Shown here piece by piece: positions 19,081 through 30,386 of a stretch of 64,000 bases of DNA (positions are counted from its first letter, which is position 1; the number at the start of each line of letters is the position of its first letter). The notes under the pieces were generated by a model, which saw only the letters and a list, made by a program, of their open reading frames with translations, made no database searches and was not told the DNA's origin. Source of the stretch: Kushneria sinocarnis (GTDB lineage: Bacteria > Pseudomonadota > Gammaproteobacteria > Pseudomonadales > Halomonadaceae); NCBI RefSeq assembly GCF_003633775.1, contig NZ_RBIN01000002.1, positions 413,286-477,285 of the forward strand, written 5' to 3'. The position numbers were made by a program, and so were the translations under genes.

Positions 19081-20118
19081 ATGAGCGATCCTCACGTCTC
19101 GACAGTTTCGACCGATTCCGAGGACACTGCACAGAGTCCCGGTGAACTGCTGCGTGCGGAGCGTGAACAGCAGCGCCTCTCCCGGGAAGAAGTTGCCGAA
19201 CAGCTCAATCTGCGCCCCTCGCTGGTCGCCGATCTGGAGCAGGACAACTACGAGCAGGTCCCCGTTGCCACCTATCGGCGCGGCTACCTGCGCGCCTATG
19301 CGCGCCTGCTGGGAATCAACGACTCGAAGGTCGTGGCGGCGCATGACCGCACTCACGGCCGCCAGGACCTCGATGCCCGCCAGGTCAAGCCGGTCACCAC
19401 CATCAAGCCCCCCAACCGCTGGGGGCGTATCCTTTTTAGGCTGGTGACACTGATCGTGGTGATCGCGCTGATCGTGCTGACCCTGAGCTGGTGGCAGAAT
19501 CGCGACAGCTCGCCCGATTACGACAGTGCCGGCAACGGTGACGCGGCAGCACAGGAAAGCGTCGAGTCGAACAGCAGCGGCGAGGACAGCTCGCTGCCCC
19601 CGCTGCCCGAGCAGAACATCGAAACCGGCGGTCCACCGCCGGAAAGCAGCGACAGCAATGCCGCGTCGCTGTCGATGGGCAGCGAGGACATCAACCTGGC
19701 CGCTGCCCTGATTGTTGCCAATCGCCCGTTGAACAACGCGGACAGCGAGCGGAACAATCTGCAGGTTTCCACCCCCGAGGGGCGTGATGGCGCCACCGCC
19801 GGGCTCTCCGGAGCGGAAGAGACCGCCACCTCGCAAAGCAGCGAGCAGGATGATGCTCCCAACCCCCGTCAGGCCCGGCTCGTCTTCAACGGCGACTCCT
19901 GGGTGGATATCCGCGATGCCAGCGGCACGACCGTACTACGCGGTTTACAACAGGGCGGTACCTCAACCACGATCAGGGGTAATCCACCCTTTCATCTGAC
20001 CATCGGCAATGCCAGTCAGGTCGAGCTTGACTATCTGAACGAGCCGGTCGATCTGTCCTCGCATGCCGGTGGCAACAATGTTGCCCGTTTCAGCCTGGGG
20101 AGTGATTCCACATCATGA
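19081..20118 (+). CDS. rodZ: Cell-shape protein RodZ
   Basis: 345 residues in the RodZ layout. An N-terminal helix-turn-helix domain of the Xre type (residues about 19-85; [30 protein letters not shown]) is followed by a basic linker and one membrane helix (about 119-140). A Ser/Glu-rich periplasmic linker and a C-terminal beta domain DUF4115 (about 263-345; [18 protein letters not shown]) complete it. RodZ links MreB filaments to the elongasome. It overlaps ispG by four bases. Confidence 0.93.
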   Translation: MSDPHVSTVSTDSEDTAQSPGELLRAEREQQRLSREEVAEQLNLRPSLVADLEQDNYEQVPVATYRRGYLRAYARLLGINDSKVVAAHDRTHGRQDLDARQVKPVTTIKPPNRWGRILFRLVTLIVVIALIVLTLSWWQNRDSSPDYDSAGNGDAAAQESVESNSSGEDSSLPPLPEQNIETGGPPPESSDSNAASLSMGSEDINLAAALIVANRPLNNADSERNNLQVSTPEGRDGATAGLSGAEETATSQSSEQDDAPNPRQARLVFNGDSWVDIRDASGTTVLRGLQQGGTSTTIRGNPPFHLTIGNASQVELDYLNEPVDLSSHAGGNNVARFSLGSDSTS

Positions 20119-21230
20119 TCAGCCAGTCCCCGATCAACCGTCGCCAGTCCCGTCAGATTCATGTCGGCAATGTTCCGGTCGGCGGTAACGCGCCGATCTC
20201 GGTACAGAGCATGACCAACACCAACACCCTCGATGTCGAAGCCACGGTCGAACAGATCGAGCGCATCGCTGCCGCCGGCGGCGACATCGTCCGCGTTTCG
20301 GTGCCGGACATGGAGTGTGCCGAGGCGTTCGGCCAGATCAAGCAGCGCACCTCGGTGCCGCTGGTCACCGATATCCACTTCGACTACCGCATCGCCCTGC
20401 GGGTTGCCGAACTGGGCGCCGACTGCCTGCGCATCAACCCCGGCAACATCGGTCGCGAGGACCGGGTGCGGGCGGTGGTCCAGGCCGCCCGTGACAACGG
20501 CATCCCGATCCGCATCGGGGTCAACGCCGGTTCGCTGGAGAAGGACCTGCAGAAAAAATACGGCGAACCGACCGCCGCCGCGCTGGTCGAGTCCGCCCTG
20601 CGTCACATCGAGTACCTCGATCGCCTGGACTTCCACGACTTCAAGGTTTCGCTCAAGGCCAGTGATGTCTTCATGGCCGTCGAGGCCTATCGCCAGATTG
20701 CCGATCGCATCGAGCAGCCCCTGCATCTGGGCATCACCGAGGCCGGCGGTCTGCGCAGCGGTACCGTCAAGTCCTCGATCGGACTGGGCTCGCTGCTGAT
20801 GGACGGTATCGGCGATACCGTGCGCATCTCGCTGGCGGCCGACCCGGTCGAGGAGATCAAGGTCGGTTATGACATCCTCAAGAGCCTGCGACTGCGCAGC
20901 AAGGGCATCAACTTCATTGCCTGCCCGAGCTGCTCGCGTCAGAACTTCGATGTCATCGGCACCATGAACCAGCTCGAGGAACGGCTCGAGGACGTCATGA
21001 CGCCGCTGGACGTGGCCGTGATCGGCTGCGTGGTCAACGGCCCCGGCGAGGCGAAGGAAGCCGATCTGGGCCTGACCGGCGGCAGCCCCAACAACCTCAT
21101 CTACATCGACGGCAAGCCGGCCCGCAAGCTGCGCAACGACCACCTCGTCGATGATCTGGAAGCCATGATCCGCGAGCGCGTGGCCCAGAAAGAGGCCGAG
21201 GAACAGAACGTGATCACGCGCGAAGCCTGA
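20115..21230 (+). CDS. ispG: 4-hydroxy-3-methylbut-2-enyl diphosphate synthase IspG
   Basis: 371 residues. It performs the reductive ring opening of MEcPP in the MEP isoprenoid pathway with a [4Fe-4S] cluster. The ligands are in [14 protein letters not shown] and [12 protein letters not shown] with the conserved Glu. [15 protein letters not shown] at the N-terminus is typical. It starts on the ATG that overlaps the rodZ stop (ATGA), suggesting translational coupling. Confidence 0.97.
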   Translation: MISQSPINRRQSRQIHVGNVPVGGNAPISVQSMTNTNTLDVEATVEQIERIAAAGGDIVRVSVPDMECAEAFGQIKQRTSVPLVTDIHFDYRIALRVAELGADCLRINPGNIGREDRVRAVVQAARDNGIPIRIGVNAGSLEKDLQKKYGEPTAAALVESALRHIEYLDRLDFHDFKVSLKASDVFMAVEAYRQIADRIEQPLHLGITEAGGLRSGTVKSSIGLGSLLMDGIGDTVRISLAADPVEEIKVGYDILKSLRLRSKGINFIACPSCSRQNFDVIGTMNQLEERLEDVMTPLDVAVIGCVVNGPGEAKEADLGLTGGSPNNLIYIDGKPARKLRNDHLVDDLEAMIRERVAQKEAEEQNVITREA

Positions 21231-21287
21231 TCCGCGTCAGCTCGTCGTGAAGCGACGACCGTCAACCTTCAGTCACCGAGCAATATC

Positions 21288-22580
21288 GTGTCCAGCAAAC
21301 TCCAGGCCATCCGTGGCATGAACGACCTGCTGCCGGAGCGCTCGCCGCTCTGGCAGTATTTCGAAGATCAGGTGCGCCGGCTCATGGCGCGCTACGGCTA
21401 TCTCGAGATCCGTACGCCCACCCTCGAGCAGACTGCCCTGTTCAAGCGCTCCATCGGCGAGGTTACCGACATCGTCGAAAAGGAAATGTATACCTTCGAG
21501 GATCGCAACGGCGACAGCCTGACCCTGCGTCCGGAAGGTACCGCCTCGGTGGTGCGCGCCGCGATTGAAAACGGTCTGCTGCACAATCAGACCCAGCGCC
21601 TCTGGTATGCCGGACCGATGTTCCGCCACGAGCGGCCGCAGAAGGGTCGCTACCGCCAGTTCCATCAGGTCGGCGTGGAGACCTTCGGTCTGGAAGGCCC
21701 GGACATCGACGCCGAGGTCATTCTGATGTCGGCACGCCTGTGGCAGCAGCTCGGGCTCTACGAGCATGTGCAGCTCGAGCTCAATTCGCTCGGTTCGGCC
21801 GAGGCCCGGGCGGCCTATCGCCAGCAGCTGGTCGAGTATTTCGAAGCACACCACGATCAGCTCGATGACGATGCCAGACGCCGCCTGCACAGCAATCCGA
21901 TGCGCATCCTCGATACCAAGAATCCCGACATGCAGACGCTGGTCGAGGGGGCGCCGCAGCTGATCGATCATCTCGATGCCGAATCGCAGGCGCACTTCGA
22001 TGCCCTGCGCACCCTGCTGGATACCATCGGCATCGAATACGTCATCAATCCGCGGCTGGTGCGCGGGCTGGACTATTACGATCGCACCGTGTTCGAGTGG
22101 ACCACGACCGCGCTGGGCAGTCAGGGCACCATCTGCGCCGGCGGTCGGTATGATGGGCTGGTGGAACAGCTCGGCGGCCGTGCTACCCCCGCGGTCGGGT
22201 TTGCGATGGGGGTCGAGCGGCTGATCCTGCTGCTGGAGACGCTGGCCCTGATCCCCGAACAGGCGCATGACACCCTGGATGTCTATGTCATGGCACTCGG
22301 CGATGATGGCACCCGTCATGCCCTCGCCCTCGGCGAGCAGTTGCGCAGCCGCTTGCCTGAGCTGCGCGTACAGGTACACTGCGGCGGCGGCAGTTTCAAA
22401 AGCCGGATCCGCAGGGCCGATCGCAGCGGTGCCCGCTACGCCCTGATTCTGGGTGAAGAGGAGCAGCGCAGCGGCATGGTCGGCGTCAAGGACCTGCGCA
22501 GCGAAGCCGAACAGCAGACACTGGACTTCGAAACGCTGGTCACCACGCTGGCCCCGTGCTCATCCGCCCCGCGGGCCTGA
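21288..22580 (+). CDS. hisS: Histidyl-tRNA synthetase
   Basis: 430 residues, class II synthetase starting with GTG at 21288 ([17 protein letters not shown]). Motif 1 region, motif 2 ([17 protein letters not shown]), the His-specific loop [15 protein letters not shown] and motif 3 (FAMGVERL) are intact, followed by the anticodon-binding domain. It charges tRNA-His. Order ispG-hisS-yfgM-bamB-der is conserved. Confidence 0.97.
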   Translation: MSSKLQAIRGMNDLLPERSPLWQYFEDQVRRLMARYGYLEIRTPTLEQTALFKRSIGEVTDIVEKEMYTFEDRNGDSLTLRPEGTASVVRAAIENGLLHNQTQRLWYAGPMFRHERPQKGRYRQFHQVGVETFGLEGPDIDAEVILMSARLWQQLGLYEHVQLELNSLGSAEARAAYRQQLVEYFEAHHDQLDDDARRRLHSNPMRILDTKNPDMQTLVEGAPQLIDHLDAESQAHFDALRTLLDTIGIEYVINPRLVRGLDYYDRTVFEWTTTALGSQGTICAGGRYDGLVEQLGGRATPAVGFAMGVERLILLLETLALIPEQAHDTLDVYVMALGDDGTRHALALGEQLRSRLPELRVQVHCGGGSFKSRIRRADRSGARYALILGEEEQRSGMVGVKDLRSEAEQQTLDFETLVTTLAPCSSAPRA

Positions 22581-22640
22581 GCCCTCCGACGTCCGACGGA
22601 CGTGCGGTGACAGGACCGAGAGTCGAACAGGAGACCGCCC

Positions 22641-23315
22641 GTGGCGGAAATCAGGAATCATCTGGAAGACGACGAGGATCAGGAGCTCGAACGCGCCAAA
22701 CAGATGTGGCGCAACTACGGCAAACCGATCCTCGGTGGCGTGATCATCGCCGTGATCGCCGTGCTGGGCTGGCAGTGGTGGCAGAACCACCAGGCCGAGC
22801 GTCAGCAGGCCGCATCACTGCGCTACAGTCAGCTCGTGACGCTGGTCAGCGGCCAGTCGCTCGATGAGGGCGCGCGCAGCAATGCGCTCGAACTGGCCAG
22901 TCAGCTCGAGAGCGAGTTCGGCGGCAGCCTCTATGCCGATCTGGCAGGTCTGATCGAAGCCCGGGTGCTGGTCGAGGGCGACAGTCTCGACAGGGCCGCC
23001 CAGGCGCTGAACAACCTGATGGACCGCACCGAGCGTGGCTATGTACAGTCGCTGGCTCGGCTGGATCTGGCACGCATCCAGCTGGCCCGCTCCAATCCGG
23101 AGCAGGCGCTGGCGACCCTCGATCAGCATGATTTCTCCGGCGCCCTCGGCGCCCGGGCACTGGATGTCCGCGGGGATATCCTGAAGGCGCTCGACCGCCC
23201 TGCCGATGCTCGCAAGGCTTGGCAGCAGGCACTGCAGACGGCACAGGAGAACGACCAGCCGGCCTTCGGCATTCAACTCAAGCTCGACGATCTGGCACCT
23301 GCGGAGGCCTCATGA
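22641..23315 (+). CDS. YfgM-like ancillary SecYEG translocon/TPR protein
   Basis: 224 residues starting with GTG at 22641. A charged N-terminal segment (HLEDDEDQELERAKQMWRNYGK) is followed by one membrane helix (about 31-47) and a periplasmic TPR_21 domain. In E. coli YfgM associates with SecYEG and the chaperone PpiD. The stop overlaps the bamB start (ATGA). Confidence 0.92.
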   Translation: MAEIRNHLEDDEDQELERAKQMWRNYGKPILGGVIIAVIAVLGWQWWQNHQAERQQAASLRYSQLVTLVSGQSLDEGARSNALELASQLESEFGGSLYADLAGLIEARVLVEGDSLDRAAQALNNLMDRTERGYVQSLARLDLARIQLARSNPEQALATLDQHDFSGALGARALDVRGDILKALDRPADARKAWQQALQTAQENDQPAFGIQLKLDDLAPAEAS

Positions 23316-24490
23316 CTGTTTCTGCTTCGCGCCCTGCCCTGCGCATCCTGACCTGTGCAGCCGCCCTGACGCTGCTGGCCGGGTGCTCCGGCAACGTTCA
23401 GGAGAATCCGCCCAAGCCGCTGACCGACTTTACGCCGAGCGCCGAGCTCGACGGCCAGTGGTCAGCGGGTATCGGCTCACTGAGCCGGGCACGCTATCCC
23501 ATTACCCCGGCCATCTCCTCCGATACCATCTATGCCGCCAGCGCCAGCGGTCATCTCAAGGCCATCGATATCGACAGCGGCGAGGTCCGCTGGGAGCAGG
23601 ATCTCGATGCCAGGATCTCCAGCGGGCTGACCTTCGATTCCGGACGGCTCTACTTCGGTACCCGCAACGGCGAGGTAATGGCCCTCGATGGCGAGAGCGG
23701 CGATGTCGCCTGGCAGAGTACCGTCTCCAGTGAGGTACTGGCGCCACCGCAGCTCAACAGCTCGCTGGTAGTGGTACAGAGCGTGGACGGTGCGCTGACG
23801 GCGCTGGATCGTTTCTCGGGCGAGCAGCAGTGGCTCTATACCTCGAGCCAGCCGGCGCTGACCCTGCGGGGCACCGGTACTCCCCGGACCATCGAACCGG
23901 TCACCTTTGCCGGATTTGCCAACGGCCGTCTCGGTGTCTTCGACAATCGCAACGGCCAGCAGCTCTGGGACATGCGCGTGGCGGTCCCGAAGGGACGTAC
24001 GGCCGTCGAGCAGCTGGTCGATCTCGACGGCCAGCCGGTGCTGACCGAGGACGGCCGGCTGTTCGTGACCAGCTACAATGGCCGCGTGATGGCACTCAAC
24101 GCCCGCAATGGAGATACCCTCTGGAGCCGTGATGAATCCAGCTATCTGACGCCGGTGCGGGTCGGCGATCACCTGTTTACCGTCAATTCCAGAAGTGAGG
24201 TGCTGGCGCTGGATGTCGATACCGGGCGGGTGATCTGGAAGCAGGACGCGCTCAGCGGGCGCAACCTGACCGCTCCCGTCTTCATCGACGGCGAACTGGC
24301 CATGGGCGACTACCAGGGCTATGTCCATCTGCTGGACGCCGAAACGGGCGAAATTGCCGGCCGCACCCATGCCGGCGGCGACGGCATCAGCGTCCGCCCG
24401 CTGACCGACGGCAACCAGCTCTACGTCTTCACCAATGACGGCGAGCTGATCGACTACGACCTGAAACAGCTCTCCGGCAACGGCGGCTGA
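23312..24490 (+). CDS. bamB: Outer membrane assembly lipoprotein BamB
   Basis: 392 residues from ATG 23312. The signal peptide ends with the lipobox LLAGC (Cys25). The mature part is an eight-bladed beta-propeller with PQQ-type repeats, such as [35 protein letters not shown] and [16 protein letters not shown]. BamB helps BamA insert beta-barrel proteins in the outer membrane. It is translationally coupled to yfgM and followed by a hairpin. Confidence 0.95.
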   Translation: MTVSASRPALRILTCAAALTLLAGCSGNVQENPPKPLTDFTPSAELDGQWSAGIGSLSRARYPITPAISSDTIYAASASGHLKAIDIDSGEVRWEQDLDARISSGLTFDSGRLYFGTRNGEVMALDGESGDVAWQSTVSSEVLAPPQLNSSLVVVQSVDGALTALDRFSGEQQWLYTSSQPALTLRGTGTPRTIEPVTFAGFANGRLGVFDNRNGQQLWDMRVAVPKGRTAVEQLVDLDGQPVLTEDGRLFVTSYNGRVMALNARNGDTLWSRDESSYLTPVRVGDHLFTVNSRSEVLALDVDTGRVIWKQDALSGRNLTAPVFIDGELAMGDYQGYVHLLDAETGEIAGRTHAGGDGISVRPLTDGNQLYVFTNDGELIDYDLKQLSGNGG

Positions 24491-24497
24491 CCCGGTT

Positions 24498-24516
24498 TGC
24501 CCGCCCCTGGCGGGCA
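24498..24516 (+). terminator. Hairpin after bamB
   Basis: An 8-bp stem TGCCCGCC/GGCGGGCA with a 3-nt loop, seven bases after the stop codon, no T-run. A TACAAT at 24551-24556 further on may be the -10 box of a separate der promoter. Confidence 0.5.
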
Positions 24517-24624
24517 GATCGACAGGGTCGGCGTTTCCCGCCGATTCGGTTACAATGGTGGCGCGTGGCCGGCAACGGTCGCGCGCCATCGCTTTTTTCC
24601 CGATCCACTGCCCGTCGGACCATC

Positions 24625-26028
24625 ATGAATCCCGTTATCGCCCTCGTCGGCCGACCCAATGTCGGCAAGTCCACGCTGTTCAACCGCCTGACGCGGTCGC
24701 GTGACGCCATCGTCGCCGACTATCCCGGCCTGACCCGCGACCGCCAGTACGGCAACGGCGTGCTGGGCGGCAAGGCCTACACGGTCATCGATACCGGTGG
24801 CATCGGCGAGGAAGAGGCCGGCATCGAGGCTGCCATGGCCGATCAGTCGCTGCTGGCGATCGACGAGGCCGACATCGTGCTGTTCATGGTCGATGCCCGG
24901 GCCGGCCTGATGCCCGATGACGAAGCGATCGCCAACCATCTGCGGGTCAACCAGAAGAAGACCTGGCTGGTGGTCAACAAGTCCGACGGCATGCAGGAAG
25001 AGGTGGCCGGCGCCGAGTTCTGGGCACTGGGGCTGGGCGACCCGCATCCCATTGCGGCCGCCCACGGTCGCAACGTGACCACCCTGATCGAGCATGTGCT
25101 CGAGCCCTTCCCCGAACCCGAGGAGGAAGCGCATCCGGAGCTGCTTGATGAAGGCATTCGCATCGGCATCGTCGGCCGTCCCAATGTCGGCAAGTCCACG
25201 CTGGTCAACCGGCTGCTCGGTGAAGAGCGGGTGGTCGTCTATGACGAGGCCGGCACGACCCGGGATGCCATCGAAATCCCCTTCGAGCGGCGCGGCCGGC
25301 CCTATGTGCTGATCGATACCGCCGGCGTGCGACGGCGCAAGAACGTCAGCCTGACCGCCGAGAAGTTCTCCATCATCAAGACCCTGGAGGCGATCAAGGA
25401 GTGCCATGTCGCCGTCATGGTCCTCGATGCCCGCACCGGGCTGGTCGAGCAGGACCTGCATCTGCTGGATTTCGTGCTCTCCAGCGGGCGGGCGCTGGTG
25501 CTGGCGGTCAATAAGTGGGACGGCCTAGAAGCCGACGTGAAGGACAAGATGCGCAGCGAGCTCAAGCGCCGGCTCGGCTTTGCCGATTACGCCGACCTGC
25601 ACTTCATCTCGGCGCTGCACGGCACCGCGGTCGGCGATCTCTATCCCTCGATCGAGCGCGCCTTTGCCTCCTCCACCACCCGCTGGTCGACCAATCGCCT
25701 GACCAATCTGCTGCATGACGCCGTCAGCGAACATCAGCCACCCATGGTCAACGGGCGTCGCATCAAGCTGCGCATGGCCCACCAGGGGGGTGCCAATCCG
25801 CCGCTGATCGTGGTGCACGGCAACCAGACCGATGCGCTGCCGGAAGCCTACAAGCGCTATCTGACCAACACCTTCCGCAAGGTACTGAAGGTGCGAGGCA
25901 CGCCAATGCGCTTCGAGTTCCGTTCGGGCCGCAACCCCTATGACAGCAACCCCGACGCCAGTGACCGCGAGCGGGCGCGCGAGCGTCAGCTGGCGCGTAC
26001 ACGCCAGTCCCGACGCGGCAAACGCTGA
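24625..26028 (+). CDS. der: Ribosome biogenesis GTPase Der (EngA)
   Basis: 467 residues with two tandem GTPase domains, each with the P-loop GRPNVGKST (residues about 8-18 and 183-193). G2/G3 motifs are DTGGIGE and DTAGVRR, and G4 motifs are NKSD and NKWD. A C-terminal KH-like domain carries [16 protein letters not shown]. It acts in 50S subunit maturation. The start at 24625 ([15 protein letters not shown]) is family-typical. Confidence 0.97.
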   Translation: MNPVIALVGRPNVGKSTLFNRLTRSRDAIVADYPGLTRDRQYGNGVLGGKAYTVIDTGGIGEEEAGIEAAMADQSLLAIDEADIVLFMVDARAGLMPDDEAIANHLRVNQKKTWLVVNKSDGMQEEVAGAEFWALGLGDPHPIAAAHGRNVTTLIEHVLEPFPEPEEEAHPELLDEGIRIGIVGRPNVGKSTLVNRLLGEERVVVYDEAGTTRDAIEIPFERRGRPYVLIDTAGVRRRKNVSLTAEKFSIIKTLEAIKECHVAVMVLDARTGLVEQDLHLLDFVLSSGRALVLAVNKWDGLEADVKDKMRSELKRRLGFADYADLHFISALHGTAVGDLYPSIERAFASSTTRWSTNRLTNLLHDAVSEHQPPMVNGRRIKLRMAHQGGANPPLIVVHGNQTDALPEAYKRYLTNTFRKVLKVRGTPMRFEFRSGRNPYDSNPDASDRERARERQLARTRQSRRGKR

Positions 26029-26085
26029 TTCGCATTGGCGGATGCACGACCCTTGCGGGTGGCCCATCGAACCACCAGACCCGTC

Positions 26086-26790
26086 ATGAGCAGAGCCAAG
26101 CTGCTGGTCATACTGGTGCTGATTACCGTGATGGTGCTGTTCTTTGCCACCGGGCTGAACGAGGCGCTGTCCCTGCACAACCTGCAAAGCGGCCAGGCGC
26201 ACTTTCGCGCGTGGTTCGATCACTCCCCCTGGCTGATCGCCGGCGCCTTCTTCGGCGGCTATCTGCTGTTTGCAGTACTGATGCTGCCCGGCGCCACGCC
26301 GCTCAACCTGCTGGCCGGGGCGCTGTTCGGGCTGGGCTGGGGCGTGCCGATCGTCTCCTTCGCCAGCGCCCTGGGCGCCATGCTGGCCTTCCTGCTCGCC
26401 CGTACCCTGCTGCGCAGCAGTGTTGAAAGGCGGCTGGCCCGGCATATCGGCATCATCAATCGCGGCATCGAACGCGAAGGCGGACACTATCTGTTCATGC
26501 TGCGCCTGCTGCCGATCTTCCCCTTTGCCGTGGTCAACCTGGCCATGGGGGTAACCCGGCTGCGCCCGGCGGTCTTCTATGCGGCCACCCAGCTCGGTCT
26601 GCTGCCCGGCATCGTGGTTTTCGTCAATGCCGGCCAGCAGATCAGCGAACTGCAGGACTTTCACGACCTGCTTTCACCCGATCTGCTGGGCGCTCTGGCG
26701 CTGCTGGCAACGCTGCAGCTGACACTCTATCTGCTGCAGCGCCGGCGCAATCGCTGGCGCCCGGCCGACCAATCACGCCACGAATCATAG
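26086..26790 (+). CDS. TVP38/TMEM64-family (DedA-like) membrane protein
   Basis: 234 residues with about six hydrophobic segments and the family core LPGATPLNLLAGALFGLGWGVPIVSFASALGAMLAFLLAR, then RLLPIFPFAVVNLAMGVT. Members are inner-membrane proteins related to DedA proteins, proposed to move lipid or lipid-carrier molecules; the specific role is unknown. The start at 26086 (MSRAKLLVILVL) gives a sensible first helix; an upstream in-frame start at 26035 would add a hydrophilic extension. Confidence 0.85.
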   Translation: MSRAKLLVILVLITVMVLFFATGLNEALSLHNLQSGQAHFRAWFDHSPWLIAGAFFGGYLLFAVLMLPGATPLNLLAGALFGLGWGVPIVSFASALGAMLAFLLARTLLRSSVERRLARHIGIINRGIEREGGHYLFMLRLLPIFPFAVVNLAMGVTRLRPAVFYAATQLGLLPGIVVFVNAGQQISELQDFHDLLSPDLLGALALLATLQLTLYLLQRRRNRWRPADQSRHES

Positions 26791-26804
26791 CGTGACCGCC
26801 AACC

Positions 26805-27659
26805 TCAACCGTGCGAGGGATCGCCTACCCAGCCGGCCGCGAACTGCCAGGCCGCCCGTCCGCTGCGCACACCGCGGGCAATGGCATGGCGGTGGGCCGC
26901 TTCCCGGGCCGCCTCGTCGAAGGTGCCGCCGAGCTGCTCGACCCACCAGCCACAGGCCTCGAGATAGGTCTCCTGGTTGAAGGGGTAGAACGACAGCCAC
27001 AGCCCGAAACGATCGGAAAGCGAGATCTTCTCCTCCACGGCATCGCCGTGATGAAGTTCGCCGTTCTCGATGTGTGTCTCCTGATTGTCGGCGCTGGACT
27101 CCGGCATCAGATGGCGCCGGTTCGAGGTGGCATAGAGCAGCACATTGTCCGGCGGACCGGTCAGTGCCCCGTCCAGTACGCTCTTGAGCGCCTTGTAGGC
27201 ATCGTCATTGCTCTCGAAGGAGAGATCGTCACAGTAGACGACAAAGCGGTACTCACTGTCCCGCAACCGATTGACCAGCGTCGGCAGGCTGCCAAGGTCA
27301 TGACGATCCACCTGGATCAGGCGCAGCCCCTCTGCAGCCAGATCATTGATCAGCGCCCGGACGACCGAGGATTTGCCGGTACCCCGGGCGCCCCACAGCA
27401 GCACGTGGTTGGCCGGTCGACCGGCCAGAAAGGCGCGGGTATTATCCACCAGCGCCCGTTTCTGGCGGTCGATGCCCACCAGCGCCGACAGCTGCAGCGT
27501 ATCGCGCGGCACCACCGGCACCAGTCGGCCCCCCAGGGCGTGACGCTCCCACAGGGCGGCCACGTCACTGTGCCAGTCGATCGGTACGCTCTCCGGTGGC
27601 AGCAGGGGTTCCAGCCGGTCCAGCAGATTGGCCAGTCGTTCGTTCAGTCTCTCATCCAT
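26805..27659 (-). CDS. DUF815 AAA-type ATPase
   Basis: 284 residues from ATG 27659 (MDERLNERLANLLDRLE). The P-loop is VLLWGARGTGKSSVVRAL, the Walker B-like strand is YRFVVYCDDLSFE, and the sensor segment is VLLYATSNRRHLMPE. The C-terminal part contains FGLWLSFYPFNQETYL, all typical of the DUF815 family of stand-alone AAA+ proteins. Function is unproven. It converges with the TVP38 gene. An upstream start at 27701 is possible but would overlap the region before the M48 gene. Confidence 0.9.
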   Translation of the reverse strand: MDERLNERLANLLDRLEPLLPPESVPIDWHSDVAALWERHALGGRLVPVVPRDTLQLSALVGIDRQKRALVDNTRAFLAGRPANHVLLWGARGTGKSSVVRALINDLAAEGLRLIQVDRHDLGSLPTLVNRLRDSEYRFVVYCDDLSFESNDDAYKALKSVLDGALTGPPDNVLLYATSNRRHLMPESSADNQETHIENGELHHGDAVEEKISLSDRFGLWLSFYPFNQETYLEACGWWVEQLGGTFDEAAREAAHRHAIARGVRSGRAAWQFAAGWVGDPSHG

Positions 27660-27760
27660 GCGTCTTTTCCATCCCCATGCCACCCTCTCGGATGGCATCA
27701 TTCAAGATGCGTGTCACGGGCTGCGCCCACCATCATGTCAAAAAGGGAGTTTCACCCATC

Positions 27761-28558
27761 ATGTGTCGTCGCCTTACCATCCTGCTGGTCATGCTGTTGC
27801 CGCTGGGGCTGGGCGCCTGCGCCACGTCCCCGCTGGGACGCTCGCAGCTGGCCCTGTTTGATGACAGCCAGCTCCAGCAGCAGGGAGCCGAAGCCTATCA
27901 GCAGTATGCCGGCAGCCATGAGCGGGCCACCGGCGCCACGGCCGATTACGCCAGCTGTGTGGCCAATGCCATCATCAGGGAGCTGCCGCAGGGAGATGGC
28001 CCGGAGCAGTGGCAGGTGGGCGTATTCAAGGATGACTCTCCCAATGCCTTCGCCCTGCCGGGCGGCTATGTCGTGATCAACAGCGGTATGCTGAAGGTCG
28101 CCGAGAACCAGGATCAGCTGGCCACCGTGGTCGGCCATGAAATGGCACACGTGCTGGCCGATCATGCCAACGAGCGGACCTCTACCCAGACACTGACCCA
28201 GTCCGGTCTCGGGGTCATCCAGGCGGTTGCCGGAAGCGGCGGCGAACAGCTTGCCACCCTGCTGGGAGCCGGCGCCCAGTACGGCATCCTGCTGCCCTAT
28301 TCACGCAAGCAGGAGAGCGAAGCCGACGTGCTGGGCCTGCGGCTGATGGCACGCGCCGGGTTCAACCCCGAAGCCAGCCTCCAGCTGTGGCAGAACATGT
28401 CGCAGGCCTCCGGAAGCAATGAACCACCGGCCTGGGCCTCGACCCACCCGAGCAACGGCCAGCGCATCAACGCCCTTGAAAGCCACATGAGCGAAGCGCA
28501 GCAGACGGCCGCCCGGGCCCGCGAGGCAAGCCTTCGTCCCGACTGTCAGCGCCCCTGA
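27761..28558 (+). CDS. M48-family metalloprotease lipoprotein
   Basis: 265 residues from ATG 27761. The signal peptide ends with the lipobox GLGAC (Cys20), so the protein is probably anchored in the outer membrane facing the periplasm. The zinc site is HEMAH at residues 126-130 with the third ligand in QESEAD near residue 190. It resembles the E. coli YcaL/LoiP group of quality-control peptidases. The C-terminal THPSNGQRINAL segment is family-typical. It starts about 100 bases from the divergent DUF815 gene. Confidence 0.92.
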   Translation: MCRRLTILLVMLLPLGLGACATSPLGRSQLALFDDSQLQQQGAEAYQQYAGSHERATGATADYASCVANAIIRELPQGDGPEQWQVGVFKDDSPNAFALPGGYVVINSGMLKVAENQDQLATVVGHEMAHVLADHANERTSTQTLTQSGLGVIQAVAGSGGEQLATLLGAGAQYGILLPYSRKQESEADVLGLRLMARAGFNPEASLQLWQNMSQASGSNEPPAWASTHPSNGQRINALESHMSEAQQTAARAREASLRPDCQRP

Positions 28559-28573
28559 AGCGGTGGCTGGCAA

Positions 28574-29407
28574 TCAGCGCCGGGAGATGAGCCTGGCACG
28601 CAGCGCCATCAGCACCGGCGCCGTCAGGGGGCGGCGCTGGCGCCACAGGAAGAAGGATTCGGCAGCCTGTTCGACCAGCATGCCGAGCCCGTCGGTGCCC
28701 CGCACGCCACGCGCCCTGGCCCACTGCATGAAAACGGTGGACTCGACACCATACATCATGTCGTAGGCCAGGGCGCCTTCGTTGAAGAGATCGTCCGGCA
28801 GCGGCGGCAGGTCACCGGCCAGACTGGCACTGGTGGCATTGATCACCAGATCGAACCCGCCGCTGATGGCCGGCAGCCCGATTCCGCTGACCGTACCGAG
28901 ATCACTGAAATCCTCGGCCAGCTCGACGGCCCTTGCCTCGGTCCGGTTGGCAATCACCAGCTGCTCGGGCCCCTCGTTGAGCAGCGGCTCAACCACCCCG
29001 CGCACGGCACCGCCGGCGCCGAGCACCAGCACCCGGGCGCCGGCAAGCGGCGCCCGGGCCCGCTGCAGATCGCGGATCAGGCCAACGCCATCGGTATTGT
29101 CACCGAAGATATCCCCGCGCCGGCCCAGCATCAGGGTATTCACGGCCCCGGCGCGACGCGCCCGCACGCCCAGGGTATCGGCCAGATCCAGCGCCTCCTG
29201 CTTGAACGGCAGGGTCACGTTGGCCCCGTAGCCGCCGTCATCGAGAAAGCTGCGCCAGGCGCCGGCAAAATCGTCCACCGGGGCCAGACGCGCCTCATAG
29301 TGCAGGGTCTCGCCCAGCTGCTCGGCAAAGATGTTGTGAATGTCCGGTGACAGCGAGTGCTTGACCGGATTGCCGAAGACGGCATAAAGATCGGTCGGGA
29401 GATTCAT
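28574..29407 (-). CDS. aroE: Shikimate dehydrogenase AroE
   Basis: 277 residues. It reduces 3-dehydroshikimate with NADPH in aromatic amino-acid synthesis. The shikimate-binding Lys is in NVTLPFKQEAL and the Asp in FGDNTDGVGL. The NADP site includes VLGAGGAVRGV and NRTEAR. The ATG overlaps the hemF stop as TGATG. It is the last gene of the minus-strand run lysM-dprA-tsaC-hemF-aroE. Confidence 0.97.
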   Translation of the reverse strand: MNLPTDLYAVFGNPVKHSLSPDIHNIFAEQLGETLHYEARLAPVDDFAGAWRSFLDDGGYGANVTLPFKQEALDLADTLGVRARRAGAVNTLMLGRRGDIFGDNTDGVGLIRDLQRARAPLAGARVLVLGAGGAVRGVVEPLLNEGPEQLVIANRTEARAVELAEDFSDLGTVSGIGLPAISGGFDLVINATSASLAGDLPPLPDDLFNEGALAYDMMYGVESTVFMQWARARGVRGTDGLGMLVEQAAESFFLWRQRRPLTAPVLMALRARLISRR

Positions 29408-30354
29408 CAGGCCCGCGGCCCTCCTTGCTCGGCTTCGGTGTGTTCCCCCAACCAGTCCCGGGGGCGGAGATAATCCCGATAGAGTTCGGCTTCCGGTGTA
29501 TCCGGCTCGGGCTGATACTGATAGATCCAGCGCGCCACCGGCGGCATCGACATCAGGATCGACTCGGTACGGCCACCGCTCTGCAGTCCGAACAGGGTGC
29601 CGCGATCATAGACCAGATTGAACTCGACGTAACGACCGCGCCGGTAGGTCTGGAAGTCGCGCTCGCGCTGCCCCCAGTCGAGCTGCCGGCGCGCCCGGGC
29701 AATCGGCTGCCAGGCCGGCAGGAAGCTCTCGGCCACTGCCTGCAAAAAGGCCAGGCAGGTCTCGAAGCCGCCCTCGTTGACATCATCGAAGAAGAGCCCG
29801 CCCACGCCCCGGGTTTCATCACGATGACGCAGGTAGAAATATTCGTCACACCAGGCCTTGTAACGCGGATAGACCTCGTCTCCGAACGGCGCACAGGCGT
29901 CGCGGATGGTGCGGTGCCAGTGCAGCACATCTTCAAGACAGGGATAGTAGGGTGTCAGGTCGATACCGCCGCCGAACCACCAGACCGGCTCCTCCCCTTC
30001 CTTCTCGGCGATGAAGAAGCGGACATTGCCATGCGTGGTCGGGATATGGGGGCTGCGCGGATGCAGTACCCAGGAGACACCCACGGCATGAAAGCTGCGC
30101 CCGGCCAGCTCCGGCCGAGAGGCCGACGCCGAGGGCGGCAGTTCATGACCGAAGACATGCGAGAAGTTGACCCCGCCCTTCTCGATCAGATCACCGTCGG
30201 TCAACACCCGGGTGCGGCCACCGCCGCCCTCCTCGCGCGTCCAGCTGTCCTCGTGAAAGCGGGTACTGCCATCCTCCTGCTCCAGCGCCGCGCAGAGGCG
30301 GTCCTGAAAATCCAGCAGAAAGCTCTTGACCGGTTCGAGATAGGCATGTGACAC
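29407..30354 (-). CDS. hemF: Oxygen-dependent coproporphyrinogen III oxidase HemF
   Basis: 315 residues. It converts coproporphyrinogen III to protoporphyrinogen IX with O2 in heme synthesis. Conserved stretches: [84 protein letters not shown] and [16 protein letters not shown]. Presence of the oxygen-dependent form implies aerobic growth. Confidence 0.97.
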   Translation of the reverse strand: MSHAYLEPVKSFLLDFQDRLCAALEQEDGSTRFHEDSWTREEGGGGRTRVLTDGDLIEKGGVNFSHVFGHELPPSASASRPELAGRSFHAVGVSWVLHPRSPHIPTTHGNVRFFIAEKEGEEPVWWFGGGIDLTPYYPCLEDVLHWHRTIRDACAPFGDEVYPRYKAWCDEYFYLRHRDETRGVGGLFFDDVNEGGFETCLAFLQAVAESFLPAWQPIARARRQLDWGQRERDFQTYRRGRYVEFNLVYDRGTLFGLQSGGRTESILMSMPPVARWIYQYQPEPDTPEAELYRDYLRPRDWLGEHTEAEQGGPRA

Positions 30355-30386
30355 GCGTATGGCTCCATGCAGGGAGAGGAGGGGAT